A DNA stretch of 64,000 nucleotides from Streptomyces collinus (GTDB lineage: Bacteria > Actinomycetota > Actinomycetes > Streptomycetales > Streptomycetaceae). Position numbers and translations under genes: made by a program. The stretch is taken from contig NZ_CP133771.1 in assembly GCF_031348265.1 (NCBI RefSeq), positions 1,860,001-1,924,000 on the forward strand. Reading direction: 5' to 3'. Position 1 is the first letter of the stretch; each line of letters opens with the position of its first letter. Below the pieces are notes generated by a model. The model saw only the letters and a program-made list of their open reading frames with translations. It did not search any database and had not been told where the DNA came from. Shown here piece after piece: positions 41,851-52,438 of this stretch.

Positions 41851-43808
41851 GCCTTCTTCTCCTCCTTCGGCGGCTCGGGCGGCCGGTCGAACTCGTCGGT
41901 GACGGTCGGGGTCTCGTCCCCGTCCCCGCCGGTCCACCGCACGAGCAGGTCCCCGAGCGCGGTCTCCTGCTCCAGCGCGACGGCCTTCTCGCGGTACAGC
42001 TCCAGCAGGGCGAGGAACCTCGCCACGACGGTCAGGGTGTCGTCGGTGTCCGCCACGAGGGCCCGGAAGCTGGCCTCGCCGAGCTCCCTGAGCCGGGCCA
42101 CGACGATCTGCGCCTGCTCCTGCACGCTGACCAGCGGGGCGTGGATGTGGTCCACGTAGACCTGCGGCTTGGGCCGCGGCTGCATCGCCTTCACGGCGAG
42201 CTTGGCGAATCCTTCCGCCCCGATGCTGATGACGACGTCGGGCAGCAGCTCGGCGTGGTGCGCTTCGAGGCCGACGGTACGGGGGTAGCGCCGGGCCTCG
42301 TCGTCGAGACGCCCGCTGAAGATGTCGGCGATCTGCTTGTACGCGCGGTACTGCAGCAGCCGGGCGAACAGCAGGTCCCGCGCTTCGAGCAGCGCGAGAT
42401 CGCCCTCGTCCTCCACCTCGGCGGCGGGCAGCAGCCGCGCGGCCTTCAGATCGAGCAGGGTGGCGGCGACGACCAGGAACTCGGTCGTCTCGTCCAGGTC
42501 CCAGTCCGGCCCCATCGCCCGGATGTGGGCCATGAACTCGTCGGTCACCTTCGACAGCGCCACCTCGGTGACATCCATCTTGTGCCGCGAGATCAACTGC
42601 AACAGCAGATCGAAGGGCCCCTCGAAGTTGGCGAGCCGAACCTTGAAGACCCCGTCGTCCGCCGCCGCGTCACCGCCCGGGGCGGGCACGGAAGCCCTCT
42701 CGGACACGGTCACCGCATCCGAGGGCAGCGTCTCGGCAGCAGCCGGACTCATCTCCCCCACGGACACCGGCCCGGACGCGCCCGCGGGCGGCGCGATGGG
42801 CTCCGCCACGTCCGCAGGCAGTGCGATGGTGCCGGCCACGCCCGCAGCCGACGCCACCGGACCGGACGCGCCCGCAGCCGGTGCCAAGGGCCTGGACGCG
42901 TCCACCGGAGGCGCGACGGGCCCAGCCATGTCCACCGGCCCAGCCGCCTCCGCAGGCGGTGCCACGGGCCCGGCCATGTCCTCCGGCCCGAGGGCCGTGC
43001 CGTCCAGAGAACCGGCCGAGGAAACCGCGGGCCCGGCGCTCTCGGGCGACAAGTTCGGCTCGGCCACCGGCACACCCGCGCCCGCAGGCCGCGCAGCGGG
43101 CTCGGCCACGCCCGCAGCCGGCGCTACCGTGCCGGACGGATCCACAGGCGGTGCCACGGGCCCGGCCATGTCCTCCGGCCCGGGAGCCGTGCCGTCCAGG
43201 GAACCCGCCGAGGAAACCGCGGGCCCGGCGCTCTGGGGCGGCGAGCTCGGCTCGGCCCCGTCCGCAGACGGCCCCGCCGGACCGGACACGTCCGCAGGCG
43301 GTGGCATGGACCCGGGCGCGCCCGCAACCGGCACGACCGGCCCAGCCGCCTCCGCAGGCGGTCCAGCAGGCCCGGACACGTCCACCGGCCGCGCGACGGG
43401 CCCGGCCACGTCCACCGGCCCGGGGGCCGTGCCCTCCAGGGAACCGGCCGGTGAAGCCGCAGGCCCGGCGCTCTGGGCTGGGAAGCTCGGTTCGGCCACC
43501 GGGTCGGCCGGCGCCGCAGGGGCGACTGTCGCGCTTGTGGGTGACGATCCGTACGGGACCGTCTCCGGCTGCGGCTCGACCGGCGAAGCTGCCCCGTCGC
43601 CGTCCGCCGAGGACCCGGGCGACTCGGCCGCCTCGGTCCCGGGCCGCTCGACCGGCGCCGCAGGGTCCTTCTCCTCCGGTGAGGGGGGCGGCTCGGCCTC
43701 TCTCGGCTCAGCCGGCGGAGCCGTCCATGGAGCCCCCGGCCCTCTCCCCAGCGCACGCCGGCGGCCGGCCGGGCCGCCGGGGGGAGGTGGGGAAGCGTTC
43801 GAGGTCAT
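41847..43808 (-). CDS. scpA: segregation and condensation protein A with large repetitive N-terminal extension
   Basis: A 653-residue ScpA, more than twice the ~270 residues of the conserved core. The core starts near residue 387: VFKVRLANFEGPFDLLLQLISRHKMDVTEVAL, the SMC-binding N-terminal helix bundle, then TTEFLVVAATLLDLKAARLLP, and the C-terminal winged helix with FLALLELYREKAVALEQ. Residues 1-385 are low complexity (Pro, Ala, Gly, Ser, Val) with long repeats (see repeat entry). ATG 43808 is the only start that reads through; an internal start nearer the core (for example around residue 353) cannot be excluded. Coupled to scpB downstream. Confidence 0.92.
   Translation of the reverse strand: MTSNASPPPPGGPAGRRRALGRGPGAPWTAPPAEPREAEPPPSPEEKDPAAPVERPGTEAAESPGSSADGDGAASPVEPQPETVPYGSSPTSATVAPAAPADPVAEPSFPAQSAGPAASPAGSLEGTAPGPVDVAGPVARPVDVSGPAGPPAEAAGPVVPVAGAPGSMPPPADVSGPAGPSADGAEPSSPPQSAGPAVSSAGSLDGTAPGPEDMAGPVAPPVDPSGTVAPAAGVAEPAARPAGAGVPVAEPNLSPESAGPAVSSAGSLDGTALGPEDMAGPVAPPAEAAGPVDMAGPVAPPVDASRPLAPAAGASGPVASAAGVAGTIALPADVAEPIAPPAGASGPVSVGEMSPAAAETLPSDAVTVSERASVPAPGGDAAADDGVFKVRLANFEGPFDLLLQLISRHKMDVTEVALSKVTDEFMAHIRAMGPDWDLDETTEFLVVAATLLDLKAARLLPAAEVEDEGDLALLEARDLLFARLLQYRAYKQIADIFSGRLDDEARRYPRTVGLEAHHAELLPDVVISIGAEGFAKLAVKAMQPRPKPQVYVDHIHAPLVSVQEQAQIVVARLRELGEASFRALVADTDDTLTVVARFLALLELYREKAVALEQETALGDLLVRWTGGDGDETPTVTDEFDRPPEPPKEEKKA
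42759..43493 (-). repeat. three degenerate long repeats inside scpA
   Basis: Residues 106-350 hold three blocks beginning at E106, E186 and E250, each opening with EPxxPxxSAGPAxSxAGSL and continuing GTAxGPxDxAGPVAxP; block lengths are about 80, 64 and 100 residues. Inside them the shorter period xAGPVAPPxxxxGP repeats. DNA is clearly repeated too, so recombination or slippage can change its length. Confidence 0.85.
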
Positions 43809-43826
43809 GGCCCCCGCAGGCTACCG

Positions 43827-44399
43827 CTACCGCCCGCGCAGTCGTCGTACGAGGATGCTGGCGTCTCCGCGGGTCTCCAGGTCGGCGAGGACCACCGCGA
43901 CCGCCTCGCGGACGATGCGCCCGCGGTCGACGGCCAGGCCGTGCTCGCCGCGGAGCACCAGACGGGCGTGCTCGAGGTCCATCAGCTCCTCGGCCGACAC
44001 GTAGACCGTGATCTTCTCGTCGTGCCGCTCACGGCCGCTGGGGCGGCGCGAGGGGCTCCGCCCGCGCTTGCGGGGCGCGGCCCCTGCGGCACCGGAGGCA
44101 GAACCTTCCTGCGCCGTCTGCCGACGGGCGGACCCGGAGCGCTCGGCGGTCGCGGAACGGCTGTGGGCCTCCCCGGCCTCGGCCGGCTCCGCGTCCACCG
44201 CGACATGCTCGGCGCCCTCGCCGTCACCGCCCTGCGCGGGCACCGACTGCGGTGCGTCCTCCGCGGCCGCTGCCGCGTCGCCCTCCCCCGCCGGAGCGGG
44301 CACCCGGGCGTCGCCGTTGGCCTGACGCCTGGGCTGGGACGACTGAAGCGCCATCCCCCCTGTCGTACGGAAGAGTTCGTCGGCCCCCGGCAGACTCAC
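43827..44399 (-). CDS. ribbon-helix-helix-like protein next to parA
   Basis: A 190-residue protein. GTG 44399 overlaps the parA stop (GTGA) and is preferred; GTG 44411 and ATG 44354 are also in frame. The first ~115 residues are disordered and rich in Ala, Glu, Gly and Arg. The C-terminal domain, DEKITVYVSAEELMDLEHARLVLRGEHGLAVDRGRIVREAVAVVLADLE, has a beta strand and two helices in the pattern of RHH DNA-binding proteins such as small ParB-type partners. Placed between parA and scpA, it may be a DNA- or ParA-binding adaptor. Function is not established. Confidence 0.8.
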   Translation of the reverse strand: MSLPGADELFRTTGGMALQSSQPRRQANGDARVPAPAGEGDAAAAAEDAPQSVPAQGGDGEGAEHVAVDAEPAEAGEAHSRSATAERSGSARRQTAQEGSASGAAGAAPRKRGRSPSRRPSGRERHDEKITVYVSAEELMDLEHARLVLRGEHGLAVDRGRIVREAVAVVLADLETRGDASILVRRLRGR

Positions 44400-45565
44400 T
44401 CGGCGTGACACCGGGCGAGCACCTCCCTGGCAAGCTGGCGATAGGCGGCGGCACCGACGGAGTTGGAGGCGTAGGTCGTGATCGGCTCACCGGCGACCGT
44501 GGTCTCCGGGAAGCGGACCGTGCGCCCGATGACCGTGTGGTAGACGTGGTCGTCGAACGCCTCGACCACACGCGCGAGCACCTCACGGCTGTGCACCGTG
44601 CGCGAGTCGTACATCGTGGCGAGGATGCCGTCGAGTTCCAGCTCGGGGTTGAGCCGCTCCTGGACCTTCTCGATGGTCTCCGTCAGCAGGGCCACGCCGC
44701 GCAGCGCGAAGAACTCGCACTCCAGAGGCACTATCACCTTGTGCGCGGCCGTCAGGGCGTTCACCGTGAGCAGGCCGAGCGAGGGCTGGCAGTCGATGAC
44801 GATGAAGTCGTAGTCGGGCAGCAGCGGCTTCAGGGCGCGCTGCAGCGTCGACTCGCGGGCGACCTCGGAGACGAGCTGGACCTCGGCCGCCGACAGGTCG
44901 ATGTTGCTGGGCAGCAGGTCCATGTTGGGGACCGCCGTCTTCAGCAGCACCTCGTCGGCCGCCATCCCCCGCTCCATGAGCAGGTTGTAGACGGTGAGGT
45001 CGAGTTCCATCGGGTTGACGCCGAGTCCGACCGACAGCGCGCCCTGCGGGTCGAAGTCCACGAGCAGGACCCGGCGTCCGTACTCCGCGAGCGCGGCACC
45101 CAGGTTGATGGTCGACGTGGTCTTGCCGACGCCGCCCTTCTGGTTGCACATCGCGATGATCTTCGCGGGGCCGTGTTCGGGCAGCGGTCCCGGGATCGGG
45201 AAGTACGGCAGCGGCCGCCCGGTCGGGCCCACACGCTCCCGGCGCTGTCTGGCCGCGTCGGGCGCGAGAGTGGCCGCGTACTCGGGGTCGGGCTCGTACT
45301 CCGCGTCGGGGTCGTAGAAGTGCCCCTCGGGCAGTTCGTCGTAGTCGGCGAAGTGGTTGTGGGGCGCGCCACTTCCGTCGCCGGCCATGGCGTTCACGTG
45401 ATGGCCATCCATCTTCTGGTGTGCTGTGTGAGTCGCCTGCGGACTCTGGTGGGCTGCGAAGGTGCGCACAGCGACGGAGCCGACAGCCGCGAACCCCGCG
45501 GGCTCCTGGTCCCGTGCAGGCATTCCTGGTTGGCCACCCCCGGGAGTAAATGTCGACTCATTCAC
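44396..45565 (-). CDS. ParA-family ATPase
   Basis: A 389-residue Walker-type partition ATPase. An acidic, His-rich N-terminal extension (~135 residues) precedes the domain. Deviant Walker A CNQKGGVGKTTS is intact with its signature Lys, followed by VLLVDFDPQGALSVGLG, FIVIDCQPSLGLLTVNAL and VPLECEFFALRGVALL. The GTG at 45565 has AAGGAGG about 11 nt upstream; internal starts are possible. It is a second chromosomal ParA, not the one next to the origin and parB, and heads an operon with the RHH protein, scpA, scpB and rluB, suggesting a role in condensin loading or nucleoid segregation. Confidence 0.92.
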   Translation of the reverse strand: MNESTFTPGGGQPGMPARDQEPAGFAAVGSVAVRTFAAHQSPQATHTAHQKMDGHHVNAMAGDGSGAPHNHFADYDELPEGHFYDPDAEYEPDPEYAATLAPDAARQRRERVGPTGRPLPYFPIPGPLPEHGPAKIIAMCNQKGGVGKTTSTINLGAALAEYGRRVLLVDFDPQGALSVGLGVNPMELDLTVYNLLMERGMAADEVLLKTAVPNMDLLPSNIDLSAAEVQLVSEVARESTLQRALKPLLPDYDFIVIDCQPSLGLLTVNALTAAHKVIVPLECEFFALRGVALLTETIEKVQERLNPELELDGILATMYDSRTVHSREVLARVVEAFDDHVYHTVIGRTVRFPETTVAGEPITTYASNSVGAAAYRQLAREVLARCHAE

Positions 45566-45948
45566 AAGTCGTCTTACCTCCTTGGTGACCAGGAAACTTC
45601 TAGACAGGTCAGCGTGGCACCATGCCGACAGCTGGCGACTCTATGGCGTGTCGGGCGTCCGCAGCAACACAATCCGCCGGACCCGGCCCGATGTGTCGGC
45701 AATGAAACATCCCGCTGTCAAGGGCGTACGGCCGTCGCACGGCAGGTTTCACCGGTGTGCGAATCGGTTGAAGGGTTACGTTCGAGGCGAGTTGCGCGAG
45801 AATCGCGAAGTGACCATACACACATCCGGCCGGACCTCGTCGGGCAAGGTCCGGCCGGGTGCGCGGCGTTGACGACCGGTGTTGACGTATCGCCTTTGCC
45901 GGTTGGTTACTTAGCCGACTTTCCGGCTGCCGAGGGATGGCGGGCGGC
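45566..45948. other. 383-bp gap upstream of parA with the ald terminator
   Basis: No gene is supported. CCGGCCGGACCT (45826-45837) and AGGTCCGGCCGG (45847-45858) form a perfect 12-bp stem with a 9-nt loop, about 90 nt past the ald stop: the likely ald terminator. The remaining 45566-45800 is somewhat lower in G+C and should hold the parA-operon promoter; I saw no clear regulatory dyad. Confidence 0.55.
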
Positions 45949-47073
45949 TCAGCCGAGCAGCGAGGTCAGCTCCACGTGCTCCACGCCGTGCGCCTCGGCG
46001 ACCTCGCGGTAAACGACCTTGCCGTCGTGGGTGTTGAGGCCCTTGGCCAGCGCCGGGTCGCGGCGCAGCGCGTCCACCCAGCCGTGGTTGGCCAGCTCGA
46101 CGATGTACGGCAGCGTCGCGTTGGTCAGCGCGTAGGTGGAGGTGTTCGGCACCGCGCCGGGCATGTTGGCGACGCAGTAGAAGACCGAGTTGTGCACCGG
46201 GAAGGTCGGCTCGGCGTGGGTGGTCGGACGGGAGTCCTCGAAGCAGCCGCCCTGGTCGATCGCGATGTCGACAAGGACACTTCCGGGCTTCATTCGCGAG
46301 ACGAGCTCGTTGGTGACCAGCTTCGGGGCCTTGGCGCCCGGGATCAGCACGGCGCCGATGACGAGGTCGGCCTCCAGGCAGGCCTTCTCCAGTTCGAAGG
46401 CGTTGGAGACGACGGTCTGGATCTTCGTGCCGAAGACCTTGTCCGCCTCGCGGAGCTTGTTGATGTCCTTGTCGAGCAGGGTCACGTGGAAGCCCATGCC
46501 GATGGCGATCTGCGCGGCGTTCCAGCCGGAGACACCGCCGCCGATCACGACGGCACGGCCGGCCAGCACGCCGGGGACACCGCCGGGCAGCACGCCGCGG
46601 CCACCGTTGGCGCGCATCAGGTGGTAGGCGCCGACCTGCGGGGCCAGCCGGCCCGCGACCTCGGACATCGGGGCGAGCAGCGGCAGCGCGCGGCTGGGCA
46701 GCTCGACGGTCTCGTAGGCGATGGCGGTGGTGCCGGACTCCAGGAGGGCGTCCGTGCACTCCTTGGAGGCGGCCAGGTGCAGGTAGGTGAAGAGCGTCTG
46801 GTCCTTGCGGAGGCGGTGGTACTCCTCGGCGATGGGCTCCTTGACCTTCAGCAGCAGGTCGGCGGCGGCCCACACCTCGTCGGCGGTGTCCAGGATCTGC
46901 GCACCGGCGGCGACGTACTCGGTGTCGGGGATCGAGGAGCCGACGCCGGCGCCACGCTCGATGACGACCTGGTGGCCGTGGCGCACCAGCTCGTGCACGC
47001 CGGCGGGGGTGATGGCCACCCGGAACTCGTTGTTCTTGACCTCGCGGGGGATGCCGACCTTCACGTCGATCAC
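45949..47073 (-). CDS. ald: L-alanine dehydrogenase
   Basis: A 374-residue NAD-dependent enzyme interconverting L-alanine with pyruvate and ammonia. The N-terminal pyruvate-binding part has [26 protein letters not shown] and [13 protein letters not shown] with the catalytic Lys; [18 protein letters not shown] holds the catalytic His. The NAD fold shows [20 protein letters not shown], and later [21 protein letters not shown] 47073 is preceded by AAGGACC. Flanked upstream by operator-like dyads and downstream by a terminator, so transcribed alone. Confidence 0.97.
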   Translation of the reverse strand: MIDVKVGIPREVKNNEFRVAITPAGVHELVRHGHQVVIERGAGVGSSIPDTEYVAAGAQILDTADEVWAAADLLLKVKEPIAEEYHRLRKDQTLFTYLHLAASKECTDALLESGTTAIAYETVELPSRALPLLAPMSEVAGRLAPQVGAYHLMRANGGRGVLPGGVPGVLAGRAVVIGGGVSGWNAAQIAIGMGFHVTLLDKDINKLREADKVFGTKIQTVVSNAFELEKACLEADLVIGAVLIPGAKAPKLVTNELVSRMKPGSVLVDIAIDQGGCFEDSRPTTHAEPTFPVHNSVFYCVANMPGAVPNTSTYALTNATLPYIVELANHGWVDALRRDPALAKGLNTHDGKVVYREVAEAHGVEHVELTSLLG

Positions 47074-47097
47074 GGTCCTTGGCTCAGAGGGTATGGG

Positions 47098-47208
47098 GGG
47101 TATTTCTTAGACATACCCGGGCACGCACGGGCACACCGGGAGAGACCGCAGGAGAACGTGCGGCAGAGCCAGTCTAATGAAGGTGTTCTCGCTGTCTAGC
47201 CTTTCATT
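47098..47208. promoter_or_regulatory. ald control region
   Basis: On the minus strand TAGACT (47176-47171) is a candidate -10. AATGAAGG-like arms (47175-47183 and 47200-47208) flank it in inverted orientation, and GGGTAT/ATACCC (47098-47103, 47113-47118) forms a second dyad nearer the gene. ald genes are commonly controlled by an Lrp/AsnC protein (AldR); none is encoded next to it here. Confidence 0.4.
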
Positions 47209-47211
47209 GCA

Positions 47212-49251
47212 TCAATCTTCAGCTGATGCGGTACGGATTTCGCAGGCGTCAGGGTCATTTTGAAGGTTTGAGTCGCCGAGAATCCGCTCGGCGGCGCCCC
47301 GGTGCAGCCCGGCCGACGCGGGATCGCCCAGGTGCTCCAGGGTGTCGGCGACCCGCAGATGCAGGGCGGCCTGCAGTCGCGGGTCCTCGGCGCGCCGCGC
47401 CCACTCCACCGCCTCCCGGCAGGTGCGCAGCGACTCCTCGGGCCGGCCCGCGTACTCCTGCACCCGCGCCAGCTCGCTCAAGGCGCATGCCTGGGCGGCC
47501 ACGTCGCCGTTCTTGCGGTGCCCTGCGACCGCCGCGCGCCAGTTCCGCAGGGCCTCGCCGTAGCGGCCCGCGAAGGTGTGTGCGGCGGCGATCCGCCCGT
47601 AGAGCCGGGCGGCCTCGGCGCGCTCGCCCCGGGCGAGCCGCTCGACCAGCGCGCGGCCGAACCAGTCGGCGGCCCGGTCGTAGTCGCCGAGCTCCAGGTG
47701 CGCGCCGCCTACGGATTCCATCGCGCGGCATGTCGCGTACGGGTCGTTCACCTCGCGCCCGGCGTCCAGCGCGGCCCGGTAGCTCGTCAGGGCGTCGGCG
47801 GTACGGCCGGCGCGGGCGTCGAGGTCGCCGAGGTTCAGCAGGGCCGCGGCACGCTCGCGGGGCAGGTTGCGGCGCTCGGCGATGCCGAGGACGAGGCTGT
47901 GGATGTCGTAGAGGTCGGCGGCGGCGGCCTGGGTGCCGATGTGCGCCGCCATCGCCCGGACCAGCTGGGTCATCAGCCGTCGGGCCAGGGTGTCCAGCTC
48001 CCCGTCGGCGACCGCGAGCCGGACCGAGGCCAGCAGCGCGGGCCGGGTCAGGCGCAGCCAGTCGGCGGCCGCCCTCGGAGTGGGGAAGCGCAGTGCACTC
48101 GGCATGTCGAGGAGCTTCTGGCGCGCCTGGGGGCTGTCGGTCTCGGTGATGGCCCGGCAGGCCTGGAGCAGGCGTACGGTCCGCTCCAGCATGCGGGCGC
48201 GGGCCAGCTCGAGCTCGGCGGGGCGTTCCTGGTGCTCGGCGAGGATCCGCAGCTGGGGGTGCAGGCAGCCGGGCACCTCGTACTGCGGCAGCGGTGTGTC
48301 CACCGCGTGCAGGAAGCCCAGGGCGACGAAGTCGTCGAGGGTGGTGTGCGCGCTGTCCACCGAGCAGCCTGCGAGTGCGGAGGCGGTCTGCGGGTCGACC
48401 AGTCCGGCCGGGGCGAGGGCGAGCAGACGCAGCATCCGGGCGGCGCCGGCGGGCAGGGCGGCGTAGGCGAGCCGGAACACCCGGGTCAGGGCGGTGCCCT
48501 CGGTGTCCTCGGCGCGCAGCTGCTTGGCGAGGTCGGAGACGGAGGCCTTGGGGCGGGCCGCGAGCCAGCCCCCCGCCAGCATCAGCGCGGCGGGCTGCCC
48601 CTGGCACTCCTCGGCGAGGCCCTCGGCGGCCCGGGGGTCGACGGTGATGCGGACCGAGCCGGTGTGCCGGGTCAGCAGCTCCACCCCGGATTTGGCGTCC
48701 AGGCCGCCCAGGGTGCAGGGGCGGACGTCGGAGATGCCGGTCAGCGGGCCTTCGGAGACCGCGACGACGAGACAGTCCGGGGTGTCGGGGAGCAGGGCGT
48801 CGACCTGCCCGGCGTCGGCCGCGTCGTCCAGCAGGAGCAGGGCTCGGCGGTCGGCCAGGGCGGTGCGCAGGGCGTCGGTGAGGTCGTCCTCGCAGGCCCC
48901 GGCCGGCGCCGGACTGTCCAGGGCGGTGAGGAGGTGGCGGGCGGCACGTCCGACGGGGACCGGGGTGCCGCCCGGCTCGGTCAGTCTCGCCCGCAGCACT
49001 CCGTCGGGGTAACGGTCCGCAACCTGCCGGACGAGTTCCTCGGCGAGTGCCGTGCGGCCCGACCCGGGCCGGCCGGCGATGAGCAGCACGCGCGCGCGGG
49101 GTGCTTTGCGGCCGGCCAGGGTGTCCAGTCCGGCGCGCTCGATGTCGGCGCGCAGTTCCTTCAACTCCCGTGTGCGGCCCAGGAACTCGATCTCCCCGGC
49201 AGCGCGCCCGGCGTGCCGCACGTCGCCTGTCTCCACGACCTGATCCGCCAC
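47212..49251 (-). CDS. STAND-type NTPase with TPR repeats
   Basis: A 679-residue regulator-like protein without a DNA-binding domain. GTG 49251 has GGGAG 8 nt upstream. An NB-ARC-like domain starts FLGRTRELKELRADI; its P-loop reads GRPGSGRT (residues 60-67), with Arg66 instead of the usual Lys; Walker B is ALLLLDDAAD. A helical/winged region (ALPAGAARMLRLLALAPAG) follows, and from about residue 470 there are five or more TPR units (AAALLNLGDLDARAGRTADALTSY, AHLELGDYDRAADWFGRAL, and so on). This resembles AfsR/GutR-like proteins minus the effector. Partners are unknown. It is 138 bp upstream of ald on the same strand. Confidence 0.87.
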   Translation of the reverse strand: MADQVVETGDVRHAGRAAGEIEFLGRTRELKELRADIERAGLDTLAGRKAPRARVLLIAGRPGSGRTALAEELVRQVADRYPDGVLRARLTEPGGTPVPVGRAARHLLTALDSPAPAGACEDDLTDALRTALADRRALLLLDDAADAGQVDALLPDTPDCLVVAVSEGPLTGISDVRPCTLGGLDAKSGVELLTRHTGSVRITVDPRAAEGLAEECQGQPAALMLAGGWLAARPKASVSDLAKQLRAEDTEGTALTRVFRLAYAALPAGAARMLRLLALAPAGLVDPQTASALAGCSVDSAHTTLDDFVALGFLHAVDTPLPQYEVPGCLHPQLRILAEHQERPAELELARARMLERTVRLLQACRAITETDSPQARQKLLDMPSALRFPTPRAAADWLRLTRPALLASVRLAVADGELDTLARRLMTQLVRAMAAHIGTQAAAADLYDIHSLVLGIAERRNLPRERAAALLNLGDLDARAGRTADALTSYRAALDAGREVNDPYATCRAMESVGGAHLELGDYDRAADWFGRALVERLARGERAEAARLYGRIAAAHTFAGRYGEALRNWRAAVAGHRKNGDVAAQACALSELARVQEYAGRPEESLRTCREAVEWARRAEDPRLQAALHLRVADTLEHLGDPASAGLHRGAAERILGDSNLQNDPDACEIRTASAED

Positions 49252-49427
49252 GGGCCACACTCCCGTCCCACCGCACACGCGAGCCCGCCGGGACTCCGGT
49301 TCGGGCGTGCCTCAGAGCCTAATTCACGCTCTGCAACGTTCCGGGTGGAGCACGGCGGGGGGACGGCCACTTCCCCCGATCGGATCAACAGATCGTAGGA
49401 CTGACAGCGTCGGGGTCGCGCCCGAAA

Positions 49428-49485
49428 GGGGCGCGGGCCTGTGCCGGATCTGCGGCTCCGCCGCGCGGGCGCGACGAGCCACGAC
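49428..49485 (-). repeat. intergenic repeat, copy A
   Basis: Begins GGGGCGCGGG and contains ATCTGCGGCTC and GCCGCG with a GGGCxCGA tail. Very similar to 60234-60290 by eye, with a GCGGC/GCCGC hairpin inside. It lies 46 nt past the stop of the Nudix gene, so in a 3' end. It resembles the abundant GGGGCGCGGGG-type intergenic repeats of Streptomyces genomes. Confidence 0.7.
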
Positions 49486-49531
49486 GGTGCCGCACCCGAG
49501 GGACGACCCCCGCGGCACCCCCGGCGCAGCG

Positions 49532-50158
49532 CTACGCCTCGAACGGACGCGCCGGCCACGGCGCCAGGGCCGGGCGCAGGGCGTCCAGGCCGTCACCACC
49601 CCGGGCGGCGACCAGCGAGAGGACGCCCACGACGAGGCAGTTGTTGTGGAGCTCGCCGGCCAGCACGCCCCGCACGAGGTCCTCGACCGGCACCCGGTCC
49701 AGGACCATGTCGGCCTCTTCCTCTTCGACGGCGAAGCGCTCGCCCTCGGCCTCGGACAGGTCGCGCGCCAGGAAGATCCGGACGGCCTCGTCGCAGCCGC
49801 CGGGCGTGGTGTAGACGTCGGTCAGCACCCGCCAGTCCTCGGCCTTGACGTGCGCCTCCTCGTACAGCTCGCGCTGCGCGGCGTGCAGCGGGTTCTCGCC
49901 GGGGACGTCGAGCAGTCCGGCCGGGATCTCCCACAGCTTGTGGCGCACGGGGTGGCGGTACTGGCGCAGCACCAGCACGCGGTCGTCCGCGTCGAGGGCG
50001 AGGACGGCCACGGAGCCGGGGTGGACCTGATAGTCGCGGCCGACCACGGTGCCGTCGGGCATGACCACGGCGTCGGTGCGGACGGAGGTCTTGTTGCCCA
50101 CGAAGGGAGTCTGCGTCGCCCGGATCTCCCACTCCTCCGGGGCGTCCTTGATCGTCAT
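49532..50158 (-). CDS. Nudix hydrolase, ADP-ribose pyrophosphatase type
   Basis: A 208-residue hydrolase splitting ADP-ribose or similar nucleoside diphosphates. The ATG at 50158 starts MTIKDAPEEWEIRATQTPF, with AAGGACA about 6 nt upstream. An N-terminal strand domain (HPGSVAVLALDADDRVLVLRQYRHPVRHKLWEIPAG) leads into the full Nudix box, ending RELYEEA; the Pro-Gly-Gly insert PGGCDEAVRIFLA supports ADP-ribose specificity. Together with the NrtR/DraG genes 10 kb away it gives this window three ADP-ribose-linked proteins. It follows pyrG on the same strand after a terminator. Confidence 0.93.
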   Translation of the reverse strand: MTIKDAPEEWEIRATQTPFVGNKTSVRTDAVVMPDGTVVGRDYQVHPGSVAVLALDADDRVLVLRQYRHPVRHKLWEIPAGLLDVPGENPLHAAQRELYEEAHVKAEDWRVLTDVYTTPGGCDEAVRIFLARDLSEAEGERFAVEEEEADMVLDRVPVEDLVRGVLAGELHNNCLVVGVLSLVAARGGDGLDALRPALAPWPARPFEA

Positions 50159-50200
50159 GCCTGTCCTTCCACGTGCCACACGACCTGCCGAAACGAAACC

Positions 50201-50231
50201 GGGGTGCACACCCTTTGAAGGGATGCACCCC
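50201..50231 (-). terminator. pyrG terminator
   Basis: GGGGTGCA (50201-50208) with TGCACCCC (50224-50231), extended inward by CCCT/AGGG; 22 nt after the pyrG stop. Confidence 0.8.
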
Positions 50232-50252
50232 GGCCACCGTACAACTGGTGTG

Positions 50253-51911
<1,659 letters not shown>

Positions 51912-52285
51912 GGCCAAGACGGGGCTCCCGTGGTCGCGGTCTGGGGGTGCGGTGCGGCTGCCCGCCGGAGAATTCCGGGGTGCCGTCGCTGCGGTTCGGG
52001 GGTTCCCTGTCGGGAAGGGGCCCACCGGTCCACGGGCTACCAGCGTATCAGCGCCGCGGGGCGCCGGCTTCCGGCCACGCTCCGCACACATCCCGACACG
52101 GAGGCGGCCACACTCACCGCTTCCTCACCCGTTGCTCACTCGTTCGGCGTACTCCCCTTGTCCGGACGGGCACCCGGATCATCCGCCTGCGTCGTATCCT
52201 GCTCGGACACTCGCTGCCGAGCCCGTCCGGCCCAACGGGACCACCCCCCGCCCGTAAGCACCGGAACAACGTGAGCTCGTCAGTT
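51912..52285. other. upstream region between pyrG and the GH15 gene
   Basis: No gene is supported in this part of the 527-bp divergent gap. It should carry the pyrG promoter. Sequence is G+C-rich with several GTCCGG/CCGGAC half-sites but no dyad I would defend. The operator-like structures of the GH15 gene begin at 52286. Confidence 0.4.
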
Positions 52286-52369
52286 CGTTGAGCAACAATT
52301 GGCGCTTTGCATCAGGGCTGAGTGACCTGTTTTGCTTCATTGCTCAACGCCGCACTGCAAGACTTGCTG
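52286..52369. promoter_or_regulatory. paired dyads upstream of the GH15 gene
   Basis: CGTTGAGCAA (52286-52295) and TTGCTCAACG (52340-52349) are perfect reverse complements with 44 nt between, about five helical turns centre to centre, a layout that suits DNA looping. A nearer imperfect dyad CTGCAAG-A-CTTGCTG (52355-52369) resembles LacI-family MalR/Reg1 sites (CTTGCAG), which would fit an alpha-glucan or trehalose gene. Confidence 0.5.
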
Positions 52370-52438
52370 AAACCCCCCTTGACCGCACTAGCGACAGCCC
52401 CCTCGTGGGGTGACGTGGCCGTTCGACTGGAGTTGCAC

